Shown here one piece after another: positions 51,408-61,300 of a stretch of 64,000 nt of DNA. The DNA comes from Bacteroides pyogenes_A (GTDB lineage Bacteria > Bacteroidota > Bacteroidia > Bacteroidales > Bacteroidaceae): assembly GCF_048595595.1 (NCBI RefSeq), contig NZ_CP184347.1. The stretch is one strand, 5' to 3'. Position 1 is the first letter of the stretch; each line of letters begins with the position of its first letter. A program made the translations under genes and the position numbers. Below the pieces are notes generated by a model, which did no database searches, was not told the DNA's origin, and was given only the letters and a program-made list of their open reading frames with translations.

Positions 51408-52952
51408 TCAATAACCCTTATTGTTTTCCCATCCGGCCATTTGTACTTCGTCCTGAGGAATGGGCAGATAATAATGTCCTTCTTTCTTATAAACAGACTG
51501 TGCGAACGGATCGGTGATGCCCGACACTTCATCCACATAGCGAAGTTCCTTTATTTCGGCGGCCTTTTCACGGCGGATGTAGTCGAACCAACGCTTGCCT
51601 TCGGCATAAAGTTCGATACCTCTTTCCTTGAACACAGCTTTGTCGAACGCTGCCGGATCGGTCGTTTGGGTGCGATCCTCTTCGGGAACATTGGCTCTTT
51701 CCTGCAACTGGCGAAGACAGCGGGCAGCCAAGTCATCCACTTTTTTAGTGGCCAGCGTAGAGGCCTCCGCATAAATCAGATACGTATCCGCCAGGCGATA
51801 AACTGTGGTAAGGCCGTTGGATAGTTGGCTCAGCACTCCTTTCTTGTTCACTTCGTTATAGTCGCGGTATTTCGAGATAAGCGGCAGCTTATTGGCGCTT
51901 TCCTGATAAGTGACATGTTTTACCTTTCCGCCCACTTTTTCATCCCATGCAAGCTCAAAATTCCATGCTTTGCGATCATCATCGGGGCAAGATTCCACAA
52001 AGTTAGGATTTGCGAAATAGTCGCCCCATCCCGGATACTTGGCATGGGTGTTGGGGTAGAACGATTTACCGTACTGGCTCGGAGTTTTATACGCCACACT
52101 GTTCATGATGGCAAACAAATGCTCGTTGGCATCGTGTTTCTTGGCTTCCTTCCACAAATCCCCGTACTTTTGGGTAAGAGTCAGCCCCGATTTTTCAATA
52201 ACGTCTTTGGCCAGACGGGCAGCTTCGGCATAAGTATCTCTCTTCAAAGGCCACCCCGCCATCGTAAGGTTTACGTCCGCCAGACAAGTTTTGGCAGCCC
52301 ACTGCGAAGGAGATCCGGCATCGCCCGTACGGCTTTTCGCAGGAAGATCGGCGCAAGCGATGGTGAGATCGGGAACGATGATTTCATCGTAGATGCGCGC
52401 AACCGGAACACGAGGCAGCTTATCCTCGAAGGTTTCCCCCGAACTGGCAATAAAAGGAACATCGCCGAACATACGCACCAGATGGAAATAAGCCAGCGCA
52501 CGCATAAATCGCGCTTCCGCCACGACAGCTTTATATTTGGCCGCCTCTGCCTGATCGTCAGGGATGGGAGTGCCGCCGATGATCTTGTTCGAGCTGCTGA
52601 TTACATCCCAGAAGTTTTTCCAGAGAGCGGTGACGTCTTTCACGCTTCCACTGGTGGTCGGAGTCATGTTGTAGAGATACAGCATATCGTTGTTGGGCTT
52701 GGTGACCAGCGGAACGATATCGCCGGCGGCCGTGCTGTAGCGGAGGATGCGGCAACTGAATCCGTAGTTTCCGTTCCACATATCCTTATAAACGCCTGAC
52801 ACGGCTTTTGCCACCACATCCAGAGTTTGAGGAGTCTCGATGTATTCTTCTTCCGTAAGAAATGACTGCGGTAGCTGATCCAGTTCGACACAAGAGGTTG
52901 CCAACAGCAAACTTCCCACCGCGCATGTCATCATTATATTTTTCTTCATCAT
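51408..52952 (-). CDS. SusD/RagB-family lipoprotein (minus-strand pair)
   Basis: This 514-aa protein runs from the first of two ATGs at 52952, with a signal peptide ending LLLATSC (Cys21). Family motifs are ARFMRALAYFHLVRMFGDVP (about 145-165), the central TPR-like helices (AAKTCLADVNLTMAGWPLKR) and the C-terminal TVYRLADTYLIYAEA and FKERGIELYAEGKRWFDYIR, finishing MAGWENNKGY. It lies 27 bases after the SusC-type gene and before a strong terminator. No enzyme or regulator lies in the same unit. Base composition is GC-richer than the adjacent PUL, so it belongs to the resident chromosome rather than the island. Confidence 0.94.
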   Translation of the reverse strand: MMKKNIMMTCAVGSLLLATSCVELDQLPQSFLTEEEYIETPQTLDVVAKAVSGVYKDMWNGNYGFSCRILRYSTAAGDIVPLVTKPNNDMLYLYNMTPTTSGSVKDVTALWKNFWDVISSSNKIIGGTPIPDDQAEAAKYKAVVAEARFMRALAYFHLVRMFGDVPFIASSGETFEDKLPRVPVARIYDEIIVPDLTIACADLPAKSRTGDAGSPSQWAAKTCLADVNLTMAGWPLKRDTYAEAARLAKDVIEKSGLTLTQKYGDLWKEAKKHDANEHLFAIMNSVAYKTPSQYGKSFYPNTHAKYPGWGDYFANPNFVESCPDDDRKAWNFELAWDEKVGGKVKHVTYQESANKLPLISKYRDYNEVNKKGVLSQLSNGLTTVYRLADTYLIYAEASTLATKKVDDLAARCLRQLQERANVPEEDRTQTTDPAAFDKAVFKERGIELYAEGKRWFDYIRREKAAEIKELRYVDEVSGITDPFAQSVYKKEGHYYLPIPQDEVQMAGWENNKGY

Positions 52953-52979
52953 GTTTTTCTGTTTATTATACGGTTAAAA

Positions 52980-55900
52980 TTAGAATGAGAAATTAAGGCC
53001 GAACAAATAGTTACGTCCGTTCGGGTAGGCTCCCCAATCGGCTCCCTGGCTCAACGGAGTGCCCAGCGCCGCTTCGGGGTCGAGTCCGCTGTAACTTGTG
53101 AAGTGGAACGGATTCTGCACGGAAGCATACAGACGCAGGTTGTTGATTCCGGCTTTTTGGCAGAAGCTCTTCGGCAGGCTATAGCCCAGCGTCATACTCT
53201 TCACCTTCACGAAGCTTCCGTTTTCCACGAAACGCGAACTGATGGCATCGCGAATGTCTTTGGTCGCGTTTACAAATCCCGGGATATCGCTGTTCTCGTT
53301 CGCAGGAGTCCAACGGTTCTTCCATTCGGGATTCGGAGTCAGCTTGTCGAGGTTGATACCCGGCAAAATACTGAAACGTGCCTGACGGGTGGCATTGTAA
53401 ATATCGAATCCGTGATAGCCGACAACAAACACTGTAAAGTCGAAATTGCGATAGTTCACCGTATTGTTCCATCCCCAGTTAAACATTGGCTGCCCGCAAC
53501 CGATGATTCTCATATCTTCTTCGGTATACTTGCCGTCTCCGTTCAGGTCGCGGTATTTCGCCTGTCCCGGGATAACTCCATACACCTCCGCATTTGTTTT
53601 ATTGGCGGTATTTCCCTGAATATCGGCCACTTGGTTCACCTCGTTCGTCTTCCACACGCCATCGTACGTATAGCCGTAGAACGTTCCCAGCTTCTCGCCT
53701 TCAATCATGCGGAAGATAAGGCTTTCGAACTTACCGTTTCCCTGTGTCTGCATCTTCGTGATGGTGGGAATCTGCTCGAACGTACCTTTGTTGTGCGAGA
53801 GCGTCAGGTCGGTGCGCCAGTCCCAGTCTTTCGTACGTACCGGAGTAGCTCCCAGCGTAACCTCAATACCTCTGTTTCTGATTTCGCCCGCATTGCGCAA
53901 CAAAGTGTTCCAACCGGTATAAATGGGCTGTTTTACTTCCATTAGCACACGCTTCGACAGTTTGTCGTACAGGTCGATGCTGGCGGTAATACGTCCGCCG
54001 AGGAACGAGAAGTCGAGTCCCGCATTCCATTGGTCGTTGCGTTCCCACTGCAGGAATCTTGCCGCCGGACGGTCCAGACGATAGGAAGTGCTGCCGTCGG
54101 AGTTCTTGCTCGCCACCATTTTAGAGAAGATGCGGTACATCTCCACCGCCTGATTCCCTACCGAACCATAGCCCACACGCAGTTTAAACTGATCCATCCA
54201 ATCGTATTTCTCCATGAATTTCTCCTGTTTGATGTCCCAAGCCAAAGCCACCGAAGGGAAATAATCCCACTTGTCAGCCAAAGCCGCCGAGCCGTCGGCA
54301 CGCACAGAAGCCGTCAGCATGTAACGGTTCATCAGTACGTAGTTGACACGCGCCAGATAAGAGATCAGCGAATGCTTCACAAGGTCGGACGAAACATCGC
54401 CTATTTCGGATGCATCCAGCGCATTGTACGTCAGCAGATCGGGAAATGTCAGATTGCGTCCTGCGCCTTTATGCTGGTAGCGGTTGCTGTGTGCCTGCTC
54501 GAACACTGCCGTAGCATTGATGCGGTGATTCTTGTTGAACTCTTTCGTATAGTTCAGCGTATTGGTGTTCAGAAACTTGAAAGTCCATGCCGAATTGGCT
54601 ATCGCACTGGTCTGGCTGTTGGCAAAGTATTCGTAGCTTCTTTCGTTGTGAGCTGCGTTCGAAAGATTATTCGTAAAGGTGATGCCCAGTTGGCTGCGGA
54701 ACGTCAGCCCGTCCATAATCTTAAAGTCGGCGTAGCCCTGAAGATAGTTGTCCAGACGCTTCACCTTCTCGTCCAGTTCCCAGATATGCCCCATCGGGTT
54801 ATAAGCCGGACCACCGTCGATGGCGAACCTGTTGTTATAAACGCCTTTTTCATTCTTGGGCTGTACGGTCGGCGCAAAGTTCATGGCAGTCATCAGCAGA
54901 CCGTTATACTGGGTCATGCGCGGACCCTTGTTCTCGCTATAATCGCCCCAGAGATTCAAGCCGACACTCAACCATTTCTTCAGTTCCGTATCGAGCTTCA
55001 AACGCCAGTTGTATTGTTGATAGTTCGATTCCTTGATCACACCGTCTGTATTTTCGTAGCGGAAAGAAGCCAGATAAGAAGTCTTGCCGCTTTTGCCCGC
55101 AATAGACAAATCATAATTTTGCGCAACGGCAGGCTCGTTGAAAATATGATCGACGTAATTGTATCCTCCCTTGCCTTGCCTGAAGTCGGCAATCTGTTCT
55201 TCCGTATAATAAGGAGCGCGGGGCTTGTTTGCAAAAAACTCTTTCGCATAGTCGTTGGCCAACTCCGCAAACTCGCCGGCGCTGAGCACATCGGGCTTAT
55301 CGAGCACCGTTTTGAGATTGGCAAAAGCGTTGAAGTTGATCACCACCTTATCTTCTTTCGCGTTCTTGGTAGTCACCAGAATCACCCCGTTCGCAGCGCG
55401 CGAACCATATACCGCAGTGGCGGAAGCATCTTTCAGCACCTCGATAGACTGGATGTCGTTCGGGTTGATATTCTTCAAGCTGCCGCCGATGAATCCGTCT
55501 ACCACAAGCAGCGGTTCCACATCAGCAGTCACCGAGTTCACCCCACGGATGCGGATAGCCGCCGACTTGGAAGGATCGCCTCCTCCGGCAATGGATACAC
55601 CAGCCAGACGCCCCTGCAAGGCATCCGACACGTTAGCCACCGGAGTGCTTTTGATGGCATCCGACGCTTTCACCGAAGCCACCGAACCCGTCAGGTCCGA
55701 CTTACGCATCACGCCGTAGCCCACCACAACCACTTCATCGAGTGTTTGCGTATCTTCCAGAAGTTTGATGTCAAACTTCGTTTGCCCGTTTACTTTTATT
55801 GTTTGAGGTTTGTATCCGATAAAAGATACCTGAAGATTTCCTTTCGCAGGAACATCGGACAGCTTGAAATTGCCGTCCATGTCGGTAATCGTACCGTTGG

Positions 55901-56060
55901 TCGTTCCTTCCACAAGCACCGAAGCGCCAATCACCGGATAACCGTTATTATCGGTCACATTACCCGTGACCGCCAGTTTTTGCCCGAAGGCACTTTGCGC
56001 GCATAACATGCAAAAAAGCAACATGCTCATTATGCCGCAAAACAATCTTTGTTTTGTCAT
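52980..56060 (-). CDS. SusC/RagA-family TonB-dependent transporter (minus-strand pair)
   Basis: This 1,026-aa transporter runs from the ATG at 56058-56060; the longer upstream frame passes through the promoter box and is rejected. The signal peptide ends SAFGQ. The regulatory-like domain has VTGNVTDNNGYPVIGASVLV. Next come the TonB-linked segment TLDEVVVVGYG and the plug with IRIRGVNSVTADVEPLLVVDG and VLKDASATAVYGSRAANGVILVTT. The barrel ends FGLNFSF. It is complete by family standards. It is divergent from cysS with a TATATTTG box on its own strand at 56130-56137. It probably imports a glycan whose degrading enzymes are elsewhere. Confidence 0.95.
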   Translation of the reverse strand: MTKQRLFCGIMSMLLFCMLCAQSAFGQKLAVTGNVTDNNGYPVIGASVLVEGTTNGTITDMDGNFKLSDVPAKGNLQVSFIGYKPQTIKVNGQTKFDIKLLEDTQTLDEVVVVGYGVMRKSDLTGSVASVKASDAIKSTPVANVSDALQGRLAGVSIAGGGDPSKSAAIRIRGVNSVTADVEPLLVVDGFIGGSLKNINPNDIQSIEVLKDASATAVYGSRAANGVILVTTKNAKEDKVVINFNAFANLKTVLDKPDVLSAGEFAELANDYAKEFFANKPRAPYYTEEQIADFRQGKGGYNYVDHIFNEPAVAQNYDLSIAGKSGKTSYLASFRYENTDGVIKESNYQQYNWRLKLDTELKKWLSVGLNLWGDYSENKGPRMTQYNGLLMTAMNFAPTVQPKNEKGVYNNRFAIDGGPAYNPMGHIWELDEKVKRLDNYLQGYADFKIMDGLTFRSQLGITFTNNLSNAAHNERSYEYFANSQTSAIANSAWTFKFLNTNTLNYTKEFNKNHRINATAVFEQAHSNRYQHKGAGRNLTFPDLLTYNALDASEIGDVSSDLVKHSLISYLARVNYVLMNRYMLTASVRADGSAALADKWDYFPSVALAWDIKQEKFMEKYDWMDQFKLRVGYGSVGNQAVEMYRIFSKMVASKNSDGSTSYRLDRPAARFLQWERNDQWNAGLDFSFLGGRITASIDLYDKLSKRVLMEVKQPIYTGWNTLLRNAGEIRNRGIEVTLGATPVRTKDWDWRTDLTLSHNKGTFEQIPTITKMQTQGNGKFESLIFRMIEGEKLGTFYGYTYDGVWKTNEVNQVADIQGNTANKTNAEVYGVIPGQAKYRDLNGDGKYTEEDMRIIGCGQPMFNWGWNNTVNYRNFDFTVFVVGYHGFDIYNATRQARFSILPGINLDKLTPNPEWKNRWTPANENSDIPGFVNATKDIRDAISSRFVENGSFVKVKSMTLGYSLPKSFCQKAGINNLRLYASVQNPFHFTSYSGLDPEAALGTPLSQGADWGAYPNGRNYLFGLNFSF

Positions 56061-56129
56061 AATAATAAACTTAAAAATACGAAGGTTTATATTAGAAATT
56101 ACATTCGGCCGAAGCGTTGTTCGACCTTG

Positions 56130-56137
56130 CAAATATA
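56130..56137 (-). promoter_or_regulatory. Putative promoter of the minus-strand SusC/D pair (TATATTTG)
   Basis: Plus-strand CAAATATA gives TATATTTG on the coding strand. A TTTG (plus-strand CAAA at 56160-56163) lies 22 bp upstream, close to the usual -33/-7 spacing. The predicted leader is about 65 bases. Confidence 0.55.
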
Positions 56138-56267
56138 TCCTGAGATGCAGACAGGGAATGGCAAAAAATGTACATAATAGTTCAAAAATCATACATATAC
56201 CACATACACAAGCGGATAAAAAAAACAACACCGAAACTCATTTATCGTATATATCAGAGAATTATGC

Positions 56268-56275
56268 TAACTTTG
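56268..56275 (+). promoter_or_regulatory. Putative -7 box for cysS (TAACTTTG)
   Basis: TAACTTTG matches TAnnTTTG and lies 30 bases before the cysS ATG. Confidence 0.5.
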
Positions 56276-56305
56276 CACCTTTGAATAGAGTAAACAACCG
56301 ACGTT

Positions 56306-57787
56306 ATGGAACATCAACTGACCATTTACAACACTTTAGATAGAAAGAAGGAGCTTTTCGTTCCTCTCCATGCTCCGCATGTGGGCATGTATGTATGCGG
56401 ACCGACAGTGTACGGAGACGCCCATCTGGGGCATGCCCGCCCCGCCATTACATTCGACGTGCTTTTCCGCTATCTCACACATTTGGAATATAAAGTTCGC
56501 TACGTGCGAAACATCACCGACGTGGGACACTTGGAGCACGACGCCGATGAAGGGGAAGACAAGATAGCCAAGAAAGCGCGGCTCGAAGAGCTGGAACCGA
56601 TGGAAGTGGTGCAGCATTACCTCAACCGTTACCACAAAGCCATGGAGGCGCTCAACGTGTTGCCCCCGAGCATCGAGCCACACGCTTCGGGACACATCAT
56701 CGAACAGATAGAGCTCGTGCGGAAGATTCTGGATGCGGGCTATGCCTACGAAAGCGAAGGTTCTGTATACTTCGACGTGGCGAAATACAACAAAGACCAC
56801 CACTACGGCAAGCTGTCGGGAAGAAACCTGGACGATGTACTGAATACCACCCGCGAGCTGGACGGACAGAGCGAGAAACGCAATCCTGCGGATTTCGCCC
56901 TTTGGAAGAAAGCGCAACCGGAACACATCATGCGATGGCCCTCGCCGTGGAGCGAAGGCTTCCCGGGATGGCACGCCGAATGTACCGCCATGGGACGAAA
57001 ATATTTGGGCGAGCATTTCGACATTCACGGTGGCGGCATGGATTTGGTGTTCCCGCATCACGAATGCGAGATTGCACAGTCGGTGGCCTCCCAAGGCGAC
57101 GATATGGTGCGCTACTGGATGCACAATAATATGATTACCATCAATGGGACGAAGATGGGTAAATCGCTCGGCAACTTCATCACGCTCGACGAGTTCTTCA
57201 GCGGCAGCCATAAGCTGCTCTCACAGGCATACACTCCGATGACAATCCGTTTCTTCATCCTTCAGGCACACTACCGCAGTACCGTAGACTTCAGCAACGA
57301 AGCGTTGCAGGCTGCCGAAAAAGGATTGCAGAGATTGATGGAAGCCGTTTCGGCACTGGAAAAGATCGCTCCCGCAAGCGCCAGCTCAGCCGGAATCGAC
57401 GTGAAAGAGCTGCGTGCCAAATGCGACGAAGCGATGAACGACGACCTGAACACGCCGATGGTGATCGCGCAGCTTTTCGAAGGCGCACGCATCATCAACA
57501 ACGTGATTGCCGGCAACGCTACGCTCTCCGCCGACGATCTGAAAGCATTGAAAGAGACTTTCCACCTTTTCTGCTTCGACATAATGGGACTGAAAGAAGA
57601 GAAAGGCTCGTCCGACGGTCGCGAAGCAGCCTACGGAAAAGTGGTGGACATGTTGTTGCAACAACGCATGAAAGCCAAAGCGAACAAAGACTGGGCTACT
57701 TCGGACGAAATCCGCAACACGCTTACTGCTCTTGGCTTTGAAATCAAAGACACGAAAGACGGATTCGAGTGGAAACTGAATAAATAA
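56306..57787 (+). CDS. cysS: Cysteinyl-tRNA synthetase
   Basis: This class I aminoacyl-tRNA synthetase charges tRNA-Cys. It is 493 aa, normal for the family. The first zinc ligand and HIGH-type motif are in MYVCGPTVYGDAHLGHARP (residues 27-45, with HLGH). Further zinc ligands lie in WHAECTAM and HHECEIAQ (about 230-260). The KMSKS loop reads TKMGKSLGN (about 283-291). The C-terminal helical anticodon domain includes the DALR-type end ANKDWATSDEIRNTLTALGF. It is a single gene with its own promoter, followed by a set of GC-rich hairpins. No sign of decay. Confidence 0.96.
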   Translation: MEHQLTIYNTLDRKKELFVPLHAPHVGMYVCGPTVYGDAHLGHARPAITFDVLFRYLTHLEYKVRYVRNITDVGHLEHDADEGEDKIAKKARLEELEPMEVVQHYLNRYHKAMEALNVLPPSIEPHASGHIIEQIELVRKILDAGYAYESEGSVYFDVAKYNKDHHYGKLSGRNLDDVLNTTRELDGQSEKRNPADFALWKKAQPEHIMRWPSPWSEGFPGWHAECTAMGRKYLGEHFDIHGGGMDLVFPHHECEIAQSVASQGDDMVRYWMHNNMITINGTKMGKSLGNFITLDEFFSGSHKLLSQAYTPMTIRFFILQAHYRSTVDFSNEALQAAEKGLQRLMEAVSALEKIAPASASSAGIDVKELRAKCDEAMNDDLNTPMVIAQLFEGARIINNVIAGNATLSADDLKALKETFHLFCFDIMGLKEEKGSSDGREAAYGKVVDMLLQQRMKAKANKDWATSDEIRNTLTALGFEIKDTKDGFEWKLNK

Positions 57788-57853
57788 CAGCATTCCGGAA
57801 ACCGTAATCGACAACCATTCCACCTGTCCGTACCAACATCCCCATATCTCGTT

Positions 57854-57939
57854 TCAAAGCCCGCCGCTTTTTTTCAAAGCCCGCCGTGTTTGATTGCAAA
57901 ACCCGCGGGCTTTTTTTAAAGGCGGCGGGCTTTTTTTCA
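57854..57939 (+). terminator. Multi-hairpin terminator region after cysS
   Basis: CAAAGCCCGCCG occurs twice (57855-57866 and 57875-57886), each followed within a few bases by T-rich DNA. Then comes AAACCCGCGGGC plus seven T (57898-57917), and GGCGGCGGGC plus seven T (57921-57937). The last element can pair with either of the first two. This gives at least one strong intrinsic terminator, with alternative pairings. Confidence 0.7.
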
Positions 57940-58120
57940 GTAATCGTAAAGGTAGTTGCGAATCAAGCTGGCTTGTCCTCAGCCCATAGAATATCAAAAT
58001 CAGATAAAATCCTCCAAAGCAGTATCAACTCCGGCAATGAGAATAGTCCTTAATATTCCATGAGGGAAAGGATACGGATTTAAACTTTAAGTAAAGAATA
58101 AATCTCAACAACTTATTGGG

Positions 58121-58218
58121 TGAGCGGATTTATATGCTTGAGGATAAGATAAATGAATGGCTGTTTCCAAGCCAACATCCTAGCCGTGTGAGCGGGTTTA
58201 TATGCTTGAGAATAAGAT
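58121..58218 (+). repeat. 30-bp direct repeat upstream of SusC
   Basis: Copy one is at 58121-58150 and copy two at 58189-58218. They differ at two positions and are 68 bases apart start to start. Both contain TTTATATGCTTGAG. They lie about 55-150 bases upstream of the putative -7 box of the SusC operon, a position suitable for a regulator. Confidence 0.7.
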
Positions 58219-58273
58219 TGAGGTTGCAAAGGATAAGGAATAGAGGCTCGATGTTTATAAATGTTAAATATAG

Positions 58274-58281
58274 TATGTTTG
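58274..58281 (+). promoter_or_regulatory. Putative -7 box for the STN-SusC operon (TATGTTTG)
   Basis: TATGTTTG matches TAnnTTTG, 87 bases before the SusC ATG. A GTTT lies 17-18 bp further upstream. Confidence 0.45.
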
Positions 58282-58368
58282 CAGTACGATACCTTCATAT
58301 TGTTGTTTAAACCTTTATAATATCGTGAAAATGGAGAGATTATGTTTAACCTTAAATAAGAAATTAAA

Positions 58369-61300
58369 ATGAACGTGCGCCATGAAATTAAGTACTGTGC
58401 ATTGATGCTGTTGCTCTGTTTCAACAGTTTGGGCTCGTATGCTCAAGGGCAGACAATAACCGTCAATCTGAAGAACGTTTCACTCAAGCAAATGTTCAGT
58501 GCTATCGAAAAACAGAGCACTTACCGTTTCTCTTATCGTAACGCGATTATCAGTGATAGTCGCGATGTCAGCATCTCCTACACCAATGTCCCGGTGTCGA
58601 CAGTGCTCAACTCGGTTTTGCCTACACGCAATCTGCAGTATAAAATCGTTTCCGAAAAGACAATTGTCATATCCGACAAGGTTCGGGACGAGGTAAAGTT
58701 ACCACAACGTGACGGGCAGAGAAAGACCGTGAAGGGCGTGGTACATGATGCCAACGGAGAACCCATCATCGGCGCTGGGGTGCATGAGAAAGGAACGAAG
58801 AACGGAACCGTGACAGACATGGATGGCAAGTTCTCGTTGAAAGTGCAGCCCGGCAGCACGCTGGTCATTTCCTATATAGGCTTCATCACACAGGAGGTGA
58901 AGGCACAAGATGCCGTGGATATACGCCTGCAGGAAGACAACAAAGCATTGGACGAGGTCGTTATCGTGGGCTACGGCAAGATGAAAAAACGTGATCTGAC
59001 GGGTGCCATATCCTCAGTCAAAGGCAGTGAGGTGGCACTTGCAGGCGTTGCATCGGCAGCTCACGCCCTTGCCGGCAAGGCGGCAGGCCTGTATGTGCGT
59101 CAAAACTCGGCACAACCGGGTGGTGGTCTCGATATTCTGGTGCGTGGTGCAGGGTCAGTCAATGCCAATAACGATCCGCTGTATATCGTCGACGGTTTTC
59201 CTATTGCCAAGATAGACCAGACCAAAGGTATCAACCAGCGCATGGACCCGGGAACACAGGGCGTTCTTAATTTCCTCAATCCAAACGACATTGAGAGCGT
59301 GGAAGTGTTGAAGGATGCCAGTGCAACGGCTATTTACGGAGCACGTGCAGCCAACGGCGTGGTCATCATCACGACGAAAAGAGGGCAGGAAGGCAAGGCA
59401 CAGGTGGATTATTCGTACAACTATTCGTTCCAGGAATACTCGGACAACTACGACATGTTGTCGCTGAAGGAGTGGATGGTGGAGAAGAACAAGTCGACAT
59501 GGGAATATTGGATATGGGAGAATCAAGTAAGCCCATGGGGCAATCGCACCTTGGAAGAGGCTATTGCAGCACCCAAAAACGGGCAGGCCTATATGCGTCC
59601 CTACACAGAAGCAGACATCGCTGGAGCAGGAGCAGGGACCGACTGGCTGGGGCTTATCACACGCAACGGGTCTATACAGGAGCACAATCTCAGCATCCGG
59701 GGAGGCTCGAAGGATACACAATACATGGTTTCGTTCAACTATTACGACAACAAGGGTATCATCAAAAACTCTGGAATGTCACGCTATACCATCAAGAGTA
59801 ACCTCGACCAGCGGTTCCTCGGTATCTTCAAGACGGGCGTCAACCTCACGCTTACACGCATAGACAATGACAATACACAGTTAGGCTCGGAGCAATACGA
59901 GAAGTCGGGTATTATTCGTGCAGCTGTACAAATGGGGCCGCATATCAAGGCGTATGATCCGGAGACCGGCGAATATCCCGTGAATCCTTTGTTAGGAACC
60001 CAACCCAACCCTTATTCGCTCCTCAATAACATAGACAAGGGACGCACCGACCGCCTGCTTGGCAATGTTTATGTGGAGGCTTATCCTGTGAATGGACTTA
60101 CCCTTCGCTTCAACGCGGGTATCGACCGTGCCAACATCAGCCGCAAGACCTATGAACCGAAGACCACACTCTGGGGTAAGGCACAGCAGGGAAACGCCGA
60201 CATCTACACGATAGACAACAACCAATATCTGCTCGAAGCCACAGCCAATTATAACCGCACGTTTGCAGACGTGCATAAGCTGAACCTCTTGTTGGGAGCA
60301 TCCTACGAGCAGTTCGAGTATGAACCCTCCAACCTCGGCAACAACAACTTCCTCACCGATGGTTTCCTCTACCACAACATGGGAGCTGGAACGGGAACGA
60401 AGGTCGTAGGTTCGGGTTATTCAAAGAACAAGATGGAGTCTTACTTCCTGCGTGCAAATTACATCCTGAAAGACCGTTACTACCTCACGGCAACACTGCG
60501 TGCCGACGGTGCCAGCGTCTTTGCCAAGAACCACAAATGGGGTTACTTCCCATCGGTGGCACTCGGTTGGACCGTGAGCGAAGAGGCGTTCATGAAGAAG
60601 GCCGATTGGATGAGCATGCTGAAGCTCCGTCTCAGCTGGGGACAGACTGGCAACTCGGACATCGGAACCAATGCCTTTGCGAGCTATTATGCATCGCCGG
60701 CTTACAACAAAGAAGACGGAACGCAGATCATAGGGGTGTTCCGCGACAAGTTGGAGAACCCCGATTTGAAATGGGAAACGACTACCGAATGGAACATAGG
60801 ATTGGACATGGGATTCCTGAACAACCGCATTCTGGCGAGCGTGGAGTACTATCATAAGGTCATTTCCGACCTTCTCAACTACAAGCCGCTCAACTCTTAC
60901 CACGAGATTTCGAGTGTCATGGCTAACGTAGGCAAGACTCAAAGTACGGGTATCGAGATAACCGTGAACACCAAGAACATAGAAACGAAGGACTTCAAAT
61001 GGAGTACCGACCTCACCTTTACCAAGTATAAAGACCGATGGAAGGAGCGTACGCCCGATTGGAAGCCGGGTGTGTACGAGAGAGTAGACGATCCTATCCG
61101 TCCCATTTACGCCCGGGTAGCCGACCATATCCTTCAGATAGGTGAGGAAGTTCCTGCCGCACAACCCTTATTGAGACCGGGTGAGGTAGTCATCAGAGAT
61201 CTGAACGGTTACAAGAGGGATGCCAACAACCAGCCAATGGTCGACGAAGACGGCAGATTCATACTGACTGGAGCACCCGATGGATTGATAGACGATGCCG

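Larger units (their letters stand above)
57788..58368. other. 581-bp intergenic region with repeats, no gene recognised
   Basis: It holds the GC-rich hairpin cluster (57854-57939), a 30-bp direct repeat (58121-58218) and a promoter box (58274-58281) for the SusC gene at 58369. Short frames in between have no family resemblance. Confidence 0.7.

Noticed and set aside
54030..56006. 658-codon open frame on the plus strand
   Set aside because: It lies wholly antisense to a well-supported SusC gene and has no family-like motif, so it is a composition shadow.
56061..56231. N-terminal extension of the SusC gene ending at 52980
   Set aside because: The extension would be translated through the likely promoter box, and a standard signal peptide starts at 56060.
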